A stretch of DNA of 64,000 nucleotides from Numida meleagris (lineage: Eukaryota > Chordata > Aves > Galliformes > Numididae): positions 50,793,695-50,857,694 of the forward strand of contig NC_034411.1 in the NCBI RefSeq assembly GCF_002078875.1, read 5' to 3'. The notes under the pieces are model-generated. The model made no database searches. It was not told where the DNA came from and worked only from the letters and a program-made list of their open reading frames with translations. The position numbers and the translations under genes were made by a program. Below, piece after piece: positions 1 through 11,726 of this stretch; the first letter of the stretch is position 1, and the number at the start of each line of letters is the position of its first letter.

Positions 1-870
1 GGTCAGATTCCAGCAATGTCTTGTTGCTTTTATAGAATAATGCCATACGGCAAACTGACTCAGCTTTAAGCACTGCATATGGTCCCGAGGGGAGAAATTA
101 CCCATCCAAATGACGGGTGGATGGCAGGCAGGCAAGTTGGGATGTAGCTGCAGCGTGCTCATATTCTGTTTCACTGGGGTTGCAAACATTCAAAACAGCT
201 ACTCAGTGTGTTTGAATTTGATCCTCGTAACAGTAAGGAGCATAAGGGGACTGGAAATAAAATAAGAACAATAGCTATTTATCTTTACACTGCTTCTGTG
301 GAGTACTTTTGATACGTTGAAGAGAATTAATGTATTTTGGTATGGTTTATTTCATTTTCCAGGGTGGATCTGGTAAGTGAATGAAAATCAAATGCAATTA
401 TAATAGCCTAGTTCTCTTTCCTGAATGAAGTTTGGTTTGCTCATATTAACTCATATGTCAGTAGTTGCGTAGTTCACACGAGTCAAAGTCGGTTTACAGT
501 AGCTACGAATTGGACTTTATTTTCTCATACTCAAGGTTTTCTTGGGAATCTAAACAGCTGTAAGAATTAAACAGTTGAGTTTTAATCTACATTAAATGAG
601 TAGACTAGCAGAAAGTAAATTTACATCTTCTGTGCTTTTAAAATTTTAAATGTTTGGGGGGAAAAATCAGTTGATTTCACATTCCTATAATGTAGATCAT
701 AATTGCCTTGAAATCAGAGTCAAGCCTGTAGTGTCATTTGATTAGTTTGTTAGCTAAAGCACATACATGGTAGCTGCTCCGCAGTCTCAAAGTGCTCACA
801 CGCTATTGGTTGTCCTTGCTGTTGGTTTATTTAAAAATAACTGTTGGACCTTCTACCTGTATGATTACAA
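1..870. other. AT-rich noncoding DNA, nothing recognised
   Basis: No open frame of useful length, splice-flanked segment or repeat was recognised. The stretch is AT-rich with short T and A runs and looks like ordinary intronic or intergenic bird DNA. The window's left edge cuts through it, so a feature continuing from the left cannot be excluded. Confidence 0.5.
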
Positions 871-879
871 TTTGGATGA

Positions 880-1307
880 GTGAACAAGGAGGTTACTGGT
901 CTAAGGGATGATACGCTTCAGACAGCGACAGTTGGTGTAGGACTGCTGCGAGAGACAGGGCTGAGACCTCAACTGTGGTTGATTCCTCACCAAGAAGGCG
1001 ATGAAGCTGCTCCAGGAGGGCTGCCATTTGCTCTTGGGTGCAAATTGGTTGCTCTTGGGGTGGCTTTTCCCTCTCTGTTTTATGCTCCATAGCCCCGCAC
1101 TCACATCTCATTCCTGGAGTAAACCCTCGTGAGGCCGTGAGACGGACTGTGCCTGGTTCCCCCCTGTCACAGGCGCAACTGCTTCTTTCAGCTAATCTCG
1201 GCTTTGAGGAGCAGTTTATTGAAGAACCAATAGGTTGCTCCATTTTACTTGCATGCATTTTAATTTCCTGCTCATCCAGTTTTGATTTTTATAGCCAGCC
1301 ATACTGA
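880..1307 (-). other. GC-richer open-frame patch, not recognised
   Basis: This segment is clearly richer in G and C than its flanks and is open in several frames. The longest is a minus-strand frame of 121 codons with a true ATG (1,256-1,258) that stops near 893. Its second half reads like a helix-forming segment: a Glu/Gln stretch followed by leucine-rich text containing ALLEQLHRLLGEE. I do not recognise a family. No convincing donor or acceptor pair frames it. It could be a fragment of an old retroelement, a lost exon or chance openness caused by base composition. On sequence alone I favour repeat fragment or chance over a living gene. Confidence 0.2.
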
Positions 1308-2904
1308 CAAGTGAAATCCTTGGTTTCAGTTGCACAGGTAGCAATGTTGACTACTCCCAAAATCTTGGAAAATGTAAAAGCTGCAGAGTACTGTCTGTAC
1401 TGTCTCAGGTTTCTAAGAACTTCTCTGCAAGTGACAGTAGTGCTGAAATACTAGAGTTCGCATCATCCTAATCTACTGAAGGGACAGTATATGATATGCT
1501 ATTTATATTGCCTTGGTTTTTAGCTAGAAAAAGACTTTTTGTGTTTTATGTGTGATGTGGACTACTGATCTTGGCAAATCCTAGAACTAACTGAGAATGA
1601 AGATATTTCAGTTTGCAAAGATTTGTACAGAAACGGGATATTTGGAGGTATTATAGGGAGTAGCACAGGTTTTAGTGCAACTTGAGCCGTTATCATATTC
1701 ATAGTCTTGATTTAGTAGCTGAAGCATGCTGGGAGCTTTATGAATAAATGGATCTAACTGAAAAAAAAGATTATACATCTGGACTAACTTTCTGTTTTCA
1801 CTCTTTATGAAGGTAACAAATTTTTCCCAAATTTCATATGTCGTTTCCTGTGAAATGAGCAAATTTATGAAATAATTTCATTGTATGCAAAGTAGATTTT
1901 TAAGTGATTCTGTTCAGAGCAATATTGTTTGTAAGCAGAATCTTCTACCTACTAAAGTGTCAAAACCAGGCAACGATAATCATTTAATGCCCTTTTTTCC
2001 CACCCAAGCTGATTGCTATGTAGTTATAGCAAGTGCTCATGGTATTTATTACCGTAACTGCAAAGTTTTCAGATTCTGTCCGCATCTGTTCTTGAATAGA
2101 CCTCCTGTATCATCTGTACTTGTTCTTCCTTTGAGAAAAAAAAAAAAACTCAGTTCTCCAATTTCAGTATACCACTAGCATGAAGTAGTGTATTTTCTGC
2201 TTACTGAAGTAAGGCTAAAAGCTGATAAGAGAAGTCTTTAAAATCCTATTTTAGACAGAGTACTAGATTATATGCTTGAAAGGAAGTGAATAGGTATCTT
2301 TTACTGATGACAACCAGGACAGATGGAATTCACTCTCTGGGCTAACCTAGTTTTTCTGGTTGCATTTTAAAAGCATTGCACTTGCAGTCATTCAGATACC
2401 CCTGACCAAATCCATGCAAGGGAAAATAATTTGTATAAAAAGTCACAATAAGAAGTTACTGTTTAAAAAAAAATGTTATTGGGGATTTATTTTTCATTTT
2501 GTCTTTTTCTTTAATTTGATTTCCTTTACTGCTTTAACTGGACTCACTGGGACCTGAGAACATTCTAGTCTGACGTGGGCTTTTGATTCTTCCATTTAAA
2601 TTTAAACTGATGGTGGAGAGAGAGGAGCGAGGCTGTCTGTATAAATTGCAGAATGAGATAGAGGATTTTGGTAGTTCTGGTGTAAAATCTGCCTTGAATA
2701 TCTGCATGTTGTAACTTCCAAGCACCTTAGAGTTCTGTTAGCTTACTGGATTGCTTGTACCAATGCTTTTGTGTATTCAGAGAGTACTTACTGCATTTAT
2801 CCAGTGGTCACCATGATCACTGGGTGACTTCTAACTCCTTCCTGTCCCACCCTGAGAGCAGACTGGAAATGTGAGAGCTTTTGGTCTGCATGTTAATATT
2901 TCCA
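1308..2904. other. AT-rich noncoding DNA, nothing recognised
   Basis: Only short chance frames are present, with A and T runs such as the A12-type run near 2,135-2,147. The base composition changes abruptly towards GC near 2,935, where the LTR begins. The exact LTR start is uncertain, so the last few dozen bases here may belong to it. Confidence 0.5.
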
Positions 2905-3787
2905 GTCAGGAGAAGCTATGAGATAAAAGCCAGTTATAGCTGGATTCAGCTGCAGCTGGGAGAGAGGAGTGAGAAATGTGAGAGAAAGCCCTGCAGCCCC
3001 TGAGGTCAGTGCAGAAGGAGGGCAGGAGGTGCTCCAGGAGCAGAGTGGCAGCTCCCTGCAGCCCAGGAGAGGCCCAAAAAGGAGCAGGCTGTCCCCCTGC
3101 AGCCCATGGGCACCACATGGAGCAGATCTCCACGTACAGCCCTGGAGGAGCCTGCACTGCAGCAGTGGATGTGGCCTGAAGGAGCTGCAGCCCATGGTTA
3201 CTGATGCAGGAGCAGCAGTCCATGGAGAGGGGCTTCCCCACAGAGTGGGGAAGGGCTGGGGGAGCTGCTGTCTTCTGGGGACCCGTGTGGAGCAGTGCCT
3301 GAAGGGTGGGCCCCGTGGTATGGAGCCATGTTAGAGCAGTGCTTGGAGAGCTGTGGCCTGTGGGAAGCCCACATGGGATCAGTTCAGGAAGGATGGCACC
3401 GTGTGAGAGGGACTCCTCGTGGAGCAAGGGACTGGAGTGGCCAAGGAGGAGCAGCAGAGATAAAGTGTTACAGACTGACTGCATTCTGCATTCCCCATTC
3501 CCCTGTGCTTCTTGGGAGGAGGGGGTAGAAGAGGGTTGATGGAGGGAAGGTGGTTTTAGTTTGCTTTTAATTCTCACTGCTTTAGTCTGTTATCAGTAGA
3601 CAATAACTTACTTGAATCTCCCTGTGACGAGTCTGTTTTGCCCATGCCAGTAATCAGTGAGTGATCTCTGTCTGTACATCAACCCACAAACTTTTGCCTT
3701 CAGATTTTTCTCCCCATCCTTCTAAGGATGGGGAATGACAGAGCAGTATGGTGGTACTTAGCTGCCCATCACTTGCCCACCACAACA
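2905..3787 (+). mobile_element. Solo bird endogenous-retrovirus LTR (ERVL-like)
   Basis: A GC-rich U3-like body contains diverged short units built around GGAGCAG...CTGTGG/CCGTGG...CCCAC. A purine-rich block follows (near 3,505-3,555). Then comes an AT-rich segment, and last the phrase GAGTCTGTTTTGCCCATG with GTGAGTGATCTCTGTCTG (about 3,630-3,680), ending in CAACA near 3,787. This order matches, from memory, a very common bird LTR usually classed as ERVL. The usual AATAAA-type signal is degenerate here (AATAAC near 3,603). No gag, pol or env text flanks it and no partner LTR lies in the window, so it is a solo LTR left by recombination or a fragment. The 3' end is fairly clear; the 5' end is uncertain by about 60 bases. 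The pentamer CCTGA occurs at 3,788-3,792 and 2,851-2,855, but the latter is not followed by TG, so it is not accepted as a target duplication. The minus-strand 223-codon frame here is an artefact of composition. Confidence 0.7.
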
Positions 3788-3816
3788 CCTGATTGAGAAT
3801 TTCATTTATCTAAATT

Positions 3817-3840
3817 TTCCCACATTTCTGAATGTGGGAA
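3817..3840. repeat. Perfect 10-bp inverted repeat beside the LTR
   Basis: The arms TTCCCACATT (3,817-3,826) and AATGTGGGAA (3,831-3,840) are exact reverse complements around a 4-base loop. Each arm contains TGTGGGAA on one strand, which fits the RBPJ (Notch effector) core. The palindrome begins about 30 bases beyond the LTR end. Its function is unknown. Confidence 0.55.
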
Positions 3841-6800
3841 TAGGTCTGAATACAGTTAGCATTGCACAAAATTCTCCTTTTTTTTTTTTGACACATTATC
3901 ATTTTCTATTCTGGAAAGGGCTGGGGACTGAACTCCAAGTTATACTGCGTTTCTGTCTTTTCCTTCCTCATTACTGGGAGCTGGTGGGTCTACCCTGTTT
4001 CTATTCTACCCTACTCTACTATGCAGTCCTTATTTTCAAGGTCTTTACAAAAATGCTGAGCAATTATCAGATCTCCATCAGATGACTTCTAATTTGCATT
4101 ACGTAAAGGACTTAATGTTGAGCGGCTTGCTTGTGTGGTTGAGAGAACTAGGAACCTGATTGTCTGGGTCTGGTGGTGAATTCACAAGGAATTTCTTTTG
4201 TTTCCTGTTAGTAGAAAGCTCATTTATTACCAATATTAGTGTCTGTATTTTGTACAAGCATTATGACTGCTGACTAAATCACAGACATGCTGTTCTAGTC
4301 CCTTACTCATGAGTTTTCTGAGGTGGTGTTTCATGTGAAGACTTGACACCTTTGTCCCAGTGTTACCATGGGGAATGTGAAATAGTTTCTGCTGACTTCA
4401 GGAACTGAATTCTTTGCAACAGTTACGGTTCTTGAGCTAGGAATATGTTTTCATGTAAAATGACTTCCAAGCAGTAGAACACCTTTAACGATGTTTCCAG
4501 TACATATGGTTTACGTTTAGCTGACCACAGATTTGAATTTGAGGGGCTGAAGAGTTATGTCGTGTTTTTTAAGCATATCAGGAATCCCTGCCTTGACATT
4601 TGCAAGCTCAGTGCTATTCAAAGGATCTTCCTCACCTTGAAGTACAGACTGCATGAACATCCTGCCTTGCTCAGCAGGGTAGTAGTGTCTATGCAAGTAC
4701 ACCAAGCAGGAGTCTGAGAACATCTTTCCTAAATTGGTTTGCTTCTCTGACTGTATTGGACAAATTTGAACCTTCCTGTTCCAAGAAAGGAATCAATAAA
4801 ATCAAATTAGGTAATGATGTGATTGAAAATGTACTTGTTCAGACAGTAACATGTTTGGAAGAGCCAAGAAAAAACCTACCTCACTCCCCTATCCCCTAAA
4901 CGGGAAAGGATCACGTGGTCTTAAGCGTATCCATATTTCTGTTGGCAGTGTAAGTAACTTGGCTCTTGAACTTGTTTATGGATGCAGAAAGGTGAAGGGC
5001 CAGGACTACTAGTAAAGTCATTTTCTTTATTTTGACACCTGGAAAGGAAGGAGTTGTGAACACTGTTTCATTTCAATGAAAAGACCATCCTTTGGTGTTG
5101 TGTTGTGTTCTTAAAGAAGAGCTGTGACACTATCCTGTGTGGATAGGCCCCCTAAGGCCAATTTACCTAGAATAGCTGGATCTACTTCACTTTCCTTAGG
5201 CTGGAGAAAGAATGCACTATTGGTATGAAAATTTGAAAAGCAAAACCAAAAAAATCACCCAAATCCACTGTTTCTGCAGATTGGTCTGTGTGTATATTGT
5301 ATGAACACTTGTTAGCTCTGACATTTTGCCATGTGAATATTTTATGTGAGCATTGTTAAGCAGCCAACAATTGACTTTCATGTCCTGTAGTTTGGTACAT
5401 TTTACCTGTTCTCTTCAAATTTAAATTTTTGAAGACAGGAGAAGGATCCTTACTATCGATGGGTGTTCGGGCCATTTTTTTTTCCTGTGCAGCTAAGATT
5501 TGTAAGAGTTGAACATAATCCACGTAGCTTCTTTGTCATCCTCAGGCTCTGTATTTTTAGACCATGGCTTCTGTAAATTCCATTCAGTCAGTATCATTGA
5601 GAGGTAAGGCACCAAAAAAAAGCCTTCTTACCAGTTACTATTTTCTTCAGACTTCCATCTGTGGAAGGACTCTTTTATTGCCAGAAAACCATTGTGAATG
5701 TGCGTTCCCAGTTGTTGTGTCATTTGTGTTTCAAGATTTTAAGCTGTAGAGTATTTTTGGAGTGAAGAGCTGTAGGCAAGTGTTTGTCTCCCATTCAGCA
5801 TATGGTTTCACGAGTTACAGATTTGCCATAAGAAAAGGTAGGACTGTCGGATCACTGCTAATATCTTCCAATTTGGAAATAAAAATGGCAATGAGGCAGA
5901 AAAAATCTGAAATTTCTGAGTTGTGACAATGTGTGTAACAAAATTTAAACTTAAGGAATGTAAGGAAACACATGTTTTCGTGAGGACAATATAAACCTTA
6001 GAAGAAGCAGAAATAAATCTTTGAAGTGTAATTGCAAGGCAGTCTTCTCCCATTTAATTGATATTTAAACATTGGGTAACATGGATCTTTGCCATTTAAG
6101 TGACATTAATGACCTCGGTTAACTTTTGGTTTTGAGCTTTTTATTTTATTGCACTGGTTTATTTGTTTTATGTTAATTTCCCTTCAGTGCTTGGATCCTT
6201 GTAAAATAGGCTTTTTCTCTTTCCAAAAACAAACATCAAACATCCAGAATATCTGTTTTGTTTTAATATTTAAACATTTACACACATCTTGGGCATAATT
6301 TTATATGCATTTTATAGCATGAAAAAGCGAACCATACTGATTGTAAATCTTAAACATCTGCATTGCAAACCAAAACCGTACTTTTTTTGTGCACCTTGCT
6401 TTTTCTGAGTTTTTCTTCTCATCATCCTTTAAATATTCATTTTTTGTTAAATAATTGCTGGTGTTGCTTTTGGCTATCACACACCTTTTTTATTATCTTA
6501 TTCCTTTAAACCTTTTCTCTCCATCTGTTCTCGGCATTGATCCCTTCTTTGGAATAAACAAACGTTAAAACAGATTTTTTTGAACACAGTTCTGTTGTTG
6601 GTGGAATTGTGCAATTGCAGTGAGCAGCGTGCAGCAGCTGAGGATGCTTCTGGTAGGGCCAGGCGGCCTGTTCAGCATCTGTGCACTCCCTGCTCCCACA
6701 TAGAGACACACTGAGTTACCATGAGCCAACTGGAGGCAGGAACTTGTGATGGGTTCCCAGTCTGTAGTCACCATTGGTGCCTCACGCTATTACCAGGGCT

Positions 6801-8602
6801 ACCCACAGTCCTCAGCAGAGAAGGGTGAATGGCTCTTGTCGCACTGCAACTTACTCACATGGCCACGCTTTCCTTTCTGGGGCTGGACACTGGAATTTCG
6901 TTGGGTCTAATTGTGTTTCAGTAGGCGAAGTGAGGAGTGCTTTCTGCACTGAGTACAGTATACCACCTTCGTTGTATTAATGTCACTGAGATGTTAATGT
7001 TAGTGGCGGCTGTATTTCAGATGCATTAGAATACCACTGACAAAAGATTCACCCCCTGACATGAGTTTGTATTTTAATTTTTCTGTAAAGCAATCCAGGT
7101 GTTTACTTTTTTCTGGTTTCAGCAAGCTTTGGGATTGCCACAGTATTTTAAGTAGCTGAGAAAGTGTTCATTACAAAGGAAATGGCTGCACATAAAGCTT
7201 GTTAACATCAGGTTAACTGCCTCAAAACAGCAGCAACGTCCTGCTGCCTTGCACTGTTCAAGGAAGGTGTTGATCCGAAATTTGCTTGGAACTAAACACA
7301 GCCTCATTTGTCCTGTATTTATCCTGTCATCATCTTCTCTGTTGGTTGAGTTGATCCATCAGTAATCGCAATTGTGGTTGAATTTCTGGTGATACAATTG
7401 CATTTTCATATTACCTGCTTTTCACCTATGGTATTAGGGGCTTTGCTTCTGCTGATAATACGTATGGATTTTTGTACGTAGCCGTAGCTGTCAGCCACAG
7501 TGACCTGCAGCAGGAGAGAGGACATCAGTGCGCTGCCACTGCTCATTTCACATATGGGTTAGGTTATGATGGCATATCTCATGAAGTTGCCACACAATGG
7601 AACAGCTTTAGTACTGCCCAAAGAAATTTCATTATCTGTCATTTCTCCTTCTTTCTTCGTGATCTTCCACAAGCTTAGTCTATTACTTAAAATGACATAA
7701 AAGCCCATTTTGAACCACTTAGACACTCAGGCATGAGGACTTCATGTTCAGACATGCTGCTGCAGCGGAGGAGTGGTGGAAACCAAGGACCACTGTAAGC
7801 AGCTAGTTCGCATAGGCCTCTTCACAGACTGATAGAGCTCCATCCTAAATCTGATTGCCTTCTTGCACCTGCTCTGCTCTGTTTGGATAGCTGCTCCAGT
7901 ATTTGCCAAAACTCTCTTCTTCTGTGTTTTTGCTTTTCTTTCCCTGCATTTGTCTTTGAAATAGACTTGACTGAGCTATCTGCAGCCTTCACTGTGAGCT
8001 ATTGTCTGTCAGCACTAATTAGGCCTCTGTAGCAAGAATTAGAGAGCATCTGGACTTCGAACATTGTAAGTGATGCAACCGTGTGGGTCAGTTCTGGATG
8101 TTTGATGTGTCAGTGGCTGAGAACTACTATGTTTTATGTTGTTGCTTAGTTCTTCTTTAGTCATGAAAGCTGTGTGTTCCTCCTCTGCTGAATTTGTTGG
8201 CTGTGTTTCTTAGTGTTGCTGTCAAATGTAACTAGGTCAGTGTACTGCAAACAAACATTACAGGGCATGAAATGTGGATAGACGGCAGTCTCCAGCACTT
8301 ACAGACAATCACTTGCTCCCCAAAAGAAAGAAAAAAGAAAAAAGAACAACCCACCCCAAACTCTTCCGTTTGAAGTTATTTGCTTAGCAGTATTCACAAA
8401 TTCCTCTATGTTGCAAAATTAAAAAAAAAAAAAAAAAGGAATGGCCGACAGCTACAGATAATGTCTTGAAAACACCCATGTCTTTGTATTTCCTGATACA
8501 AAGTATCCATATGCAAAGCAATGAGGTAGTGAAAAGTCTGAGAAGACCGCCGTTCAAATTTTAAGGTTTTGTTTTTATGTGGTGAACGCTTTATTCTGTT
8601 CA
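3841..8602. other. Unique noncoding DNA
   Basis: There is no recognised gene or repeat in almost 4.8 kb. The stretch is AT-rich, especially 5,800-6,500, which has many T runs. Moderately GC-richer patches occur at about 6,590-6,960 and 7,470-7,680, but their frames are short and no family is recognisable. The A17 run at 8,421-8,437 is listed separately. Confidence 0.5.
8421..8437 (+). repeat. A17 homopolymer
   Basis: Seventeen consecutive A residues are present. No upstream gene-like text or flanking target duplication was found that would mark it as the tail of a retrocopy. Confidence 0.9.
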
Positions 8603-8651
8603 AAACAACTTTTGAAAGACTTTATAAATATAGCATTTTCAAAAGTTGTTT
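8603..8651. repeat. Perfect 15-bp inverted repeat (hairpin)
   Basis: The left arm AAACAACTTTTGAAA (8,603-8,617) and right arm TTTCAAAAGTTGTTT (8,637-8,651) are exact reverse complements separated by a 19-base AT-rich loop (8,618-8,636). The stem does not extend beyond 15 bp in either direction. It could be the end pair of a tiny terminal-inverted-repeat element, the stem of a structured RNA or a cruciform-prone site. It is shorter than a usual pre-miRNA stem, so a microRNA is unlikely on sequence alone. Confidence 0.75.
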
Positions 8652-11145
8652 ACATACGCTTTACATGTCTCTGTATTTGTGCCCACACTGACTTTCATCG
8701 CTATGAGAAATATTCACATGTTGATTAGAACTTTGCAGTATTTAAGCACAATAATGCACAATTTTAAATAGATAATAAATACGCATTTTTGCATGGGAAC
8801 ATTACAGTGTTAAGTGTTGCTTTTGGTTGTGAACGTACCATAAAGTATTATGTCTTTTCTATCCTGGGACATCAAGTTTACTATAAATTCCTTTTTCTTT
8901 TTTACCTTGATTTTTTTCTTACTGAGCAATAGGTTTTATTTTTCTGGAGATACTTTGTAAGATTTTGTATAAATGTTTACGTAATTTGCTGAAGCAATGT
9001 TGATCTGTCTTCAGAAGGAAGCAGTTGTCTGTTCTGTTTAAGGAGTTGGTCACTCATTGCCTAAGTAAATTCATAGTCTTGTTTCCTATATTTTGAAGAC
9101 AGTTAATTTAATTTTTGGAGAACGCATCATAAGAAAACTGTCCTCAACATGTACTTACATTGGAGTACGACAATCACTGTCTATAAATGTTAAAAAAAAA
9201 AAAAAAAAAAAAAGTGAGATTTGAGCAGAATGAATAATACATAAACTGTTGTAGATATCTTGGCTCGGTGGAAGTTCCGACAAGTTCCACTGCAGTACTT
9301 GTTCGTAGTTCTGTTTTTTTAATGCGCTAGTTTGACTTTTTTAATGCAATAAATGTTTTCATGTTAAGAAGGTTAAAATTAGTCTGAAGTTGCATTAGCT
9401 GATTGGGAACTGTATTTTAGAGATCTTTGTGGGCAGAAATGGAGTGCTGTTTTAAAGAACTCTTGGTTATTAAAAGGTTGATTTTGAGTTCTAATAGAAA
9501 TTTATCTATGGAAGTACAAATTAAAGTTGATACTCCCCACAGTGCACAAATGTAACTTGGGTAAATAACATCTTAGATCCTTTGCTTGCTCAAAGGTAGA
9601 CAGCTTTTTTGAGATGCAAGACTTTTTCTTAGGTGAAGCGGCTTTGGTTAGGTTGGAACATTTCTTTCTGTGACGCTTATTCACTGAGAGAGAGACAGGG
9701 AAAACTTCTGTGTACCAGGCTGGCAAAATGTAGCATTTTTTTTCTAAATATTGTTCACATTTCTGCTCATGGGAAATGGAACTGAACTGTGTAGGCTTAC
9801 ATGAGGTGTAGTATGAGAAAAACTATATATATGGATGTGTAATGCCTGGTTACAGCATCCCTATGAATACCTGCGAAGGCTGCTGTTGTCTCTGCTGAGC
9901 TTTTACCTGGCTATACAGCAATCTGTTGAGAGTTTAAGTAATTGCGATGTAATTTCCCTATTTTGTACTGTTGTGTGTAAGTGTAGCGTGTACTTCAATG
10001 TGGCATAGCCACCAGAAAGGTTATTTCTTCTGACAGTTATTAGGTATTTTCTGTTTAGTCAGTTTTCTATTTCTGTGATTTTAAAGGATTTTTAAGTTTC
10101 ATTAACAGAAATTGCAACAACAGAAACTTGTTAGTTTTTGGTCAACACTTTTGGCAACACTTTGTCTCAGGTATATTACCAAATAACTAAATGTGTATTT
10201 AATGGTATCTGGTTCACAGAATTGCCAGTTTCTGCTGGGTAGAGCTGAGGTACTCCATTTTTATAACACCTGTAACTTTCACATGTATAGATACCTCAGG
10301 AGGAAATATGTTAGCATGAGCTCATCTCCACAGTTTCTCTGTCTGCCATGGCACAAGGCCCTTCCACACAGCAGGCCAGTGCGGGGCCTTCCCAATGGGT
10401 GCCCATCTGTCAGAGCTGGCAGCAGCTGGCTTGGGGGGCTGCTAATCTGTTCATCCCAGCAGTGGGCCCGCAGACTGTGGGGAGTGGCCGTGAGCCCGCG
10501 GCCTTCCCATTAGACACACAAAGAAGCATCACTGCTTGCAACCCAGTCAAGGGGCTGGTGCAACAGCCCCACGGCATTGTGCCGACACAGAGCCAGTGTC
10601 TCCCATTGTAACTGGCCTTTTGTGCCTTCTCTGACAACAGTGTTTTCACAGTCGAAGTGATTGCTGCAGACAGGAGAAAATTATTACTGTGTTGCTTGGA
10701 AAGGAATTGTAAAGCCCTGAGATATTTTGCTCATACAGCATCACGCAATTAGCTGCTGGAACGTCCTAGTGGCACTGACGACCATGAGAGACCATGGCTC
10801 TATGTGGTGTCTTCTCTACTGCTTTTTGGTGTAGGCACACTGTGGCTGTTACAAAGAATTCACGAGTGCAGTGGTTATTTAAAACCATGCAGCTGGTTGC
10901 ATCCATCCCCTATCAAGGCAGAATCGCTTGCTAACTAACAAAAGTAGTGATATGACTCCTGCCCTAAAAATATACAGTCTTCTGAGCGTAAAATCTGTTG
11001 TTGAACATGGAATGTCTGAGAGGAGTATTGTTGAGAGCAGGCAGATGTGGCATAAGATAAAAAGCTCAGAGAAAGAAAATGAATAGGAGGATGAGTGAGG
11101 AACATACACGTGGTCGAGCAGCTTTAAGAGCTGAAAAGCTGTAAA
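8652..11145. other. Unique noncoding DNA with one GC-richer patch
   Basis: 8,650-10,300 is AT-rich with many T runs. About 10,340-10,620 is GC-richer and open in both directions for 80-106 codons (for example minus 10,649-10,410), without a recognisable family or matching splice sites. 10,620-11,145 is ordinary DNA leading into the CR1 fragment, whose exact 5' edge is unclear. Confidence 0.45.
9192..9213 (+). repeat. A22 homopolymer
   Basis: Twenty-two consecutive A residues follow CTATAAATGTT. A retrocopy tail was considered, but no canonical AATAAA just upstream and no flanking direct repeat was seen. A plain homopolymer is the safest call. Confidence 0.9.
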
Positions 11146-11582
11146 ATGGGCCAGGAAGCTAAACCTCGCCTGTGGGGGGCCCACATCTGGGATATCAAGA
11201 AGAGGATATCAGGTATGATAAAGCTGGACATCTACTATCCCATTCTGGTCTTTCAAGCTGGATCGCACGAAGCTGCAACCAAGAAATTAAAAAATATCAA
11301 AAAAGACTTTGCATCTCTTGGGAAGATATTGAAGAGAGCGAGAACACAGGTGGTGTTTCTCCTCAATCCTCCCACTGAGATCCAGGCAGAAGGAAGAGAA
11401 CAGATCAGCTGAATGACTGGCTGTACGGGTGGTGTCGCGCTGAAGGCTGTGGGTTCTATGATCCAGAACACACCTTCAACAAACCAGGAATGCTGACGTG
11501 GGACAGGATGTGACTGACCAGGAAGGGCAAAAATATACTAGGTAGCAAGCTGGCTGGGCTCATTGTCCAGGCTTTAAACTAG
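11146..11582 (+). pseudogene. CR1 ORF1 relic: SGNH/GDSL esterase-like C-terminal domain
   Basis: The first part (frame of 11,146, to 11,412) contains YPILVFQAGSHEAA at the place where CR1 ORF1 proteins carry a GTND-type block, followed by KKDFASLGKILK and TQVVFLL. The second part lies in another frame and contains LNDWLYGWCRAEGCGFYD and LTRKGKNILGSKLAGL, ending QALN before TAG. Together these are the esterase domain found in CR1 ORF1. The oxyanion/Asn block is degraded to GSHE. A frameshift lies between about 11,385 and 11,405. A TGA (11,511-11,513) sits where the catalytic-histidine segment should be. The copy therefore cannot encode an active enzyme. The N-terminal part of ORF1 is missing or too diverged to see. 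Confidence 0.75.
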
Positions 11583-11726
11583 GGCTGCTGGGGGAAGGGG
11601 CTGTACAGCTGAGTGACAGAGAGCCAGGGAATGCTATCACTTCAGGAGGCAGTGGGGGGAAAATCTCAGATTTGTCCTGGAGGTTTGTGGGAGAGCTCTT
11701 CTCTGAAGGTAATGCATCCAAAAGCC

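Noticed and set aside
2906..3577. 223-codon minus-strand frame
   Set aside because: It lies inside the GC-rich body of the LTR on the opposite strand to its recognisable landmarks and has no domain.
2851..3792. CCTGA pentamers as an LTR target-site duplication
   Set aside because: The left copy is not followed by the TG expected at an LTR start, so the match is probably chance.
8650..9213. Retrocopy ending in the A22 tract
   Set aside because: No gene-like text, no canonical polyadenylation signal near the tail and no flanking target duplication.
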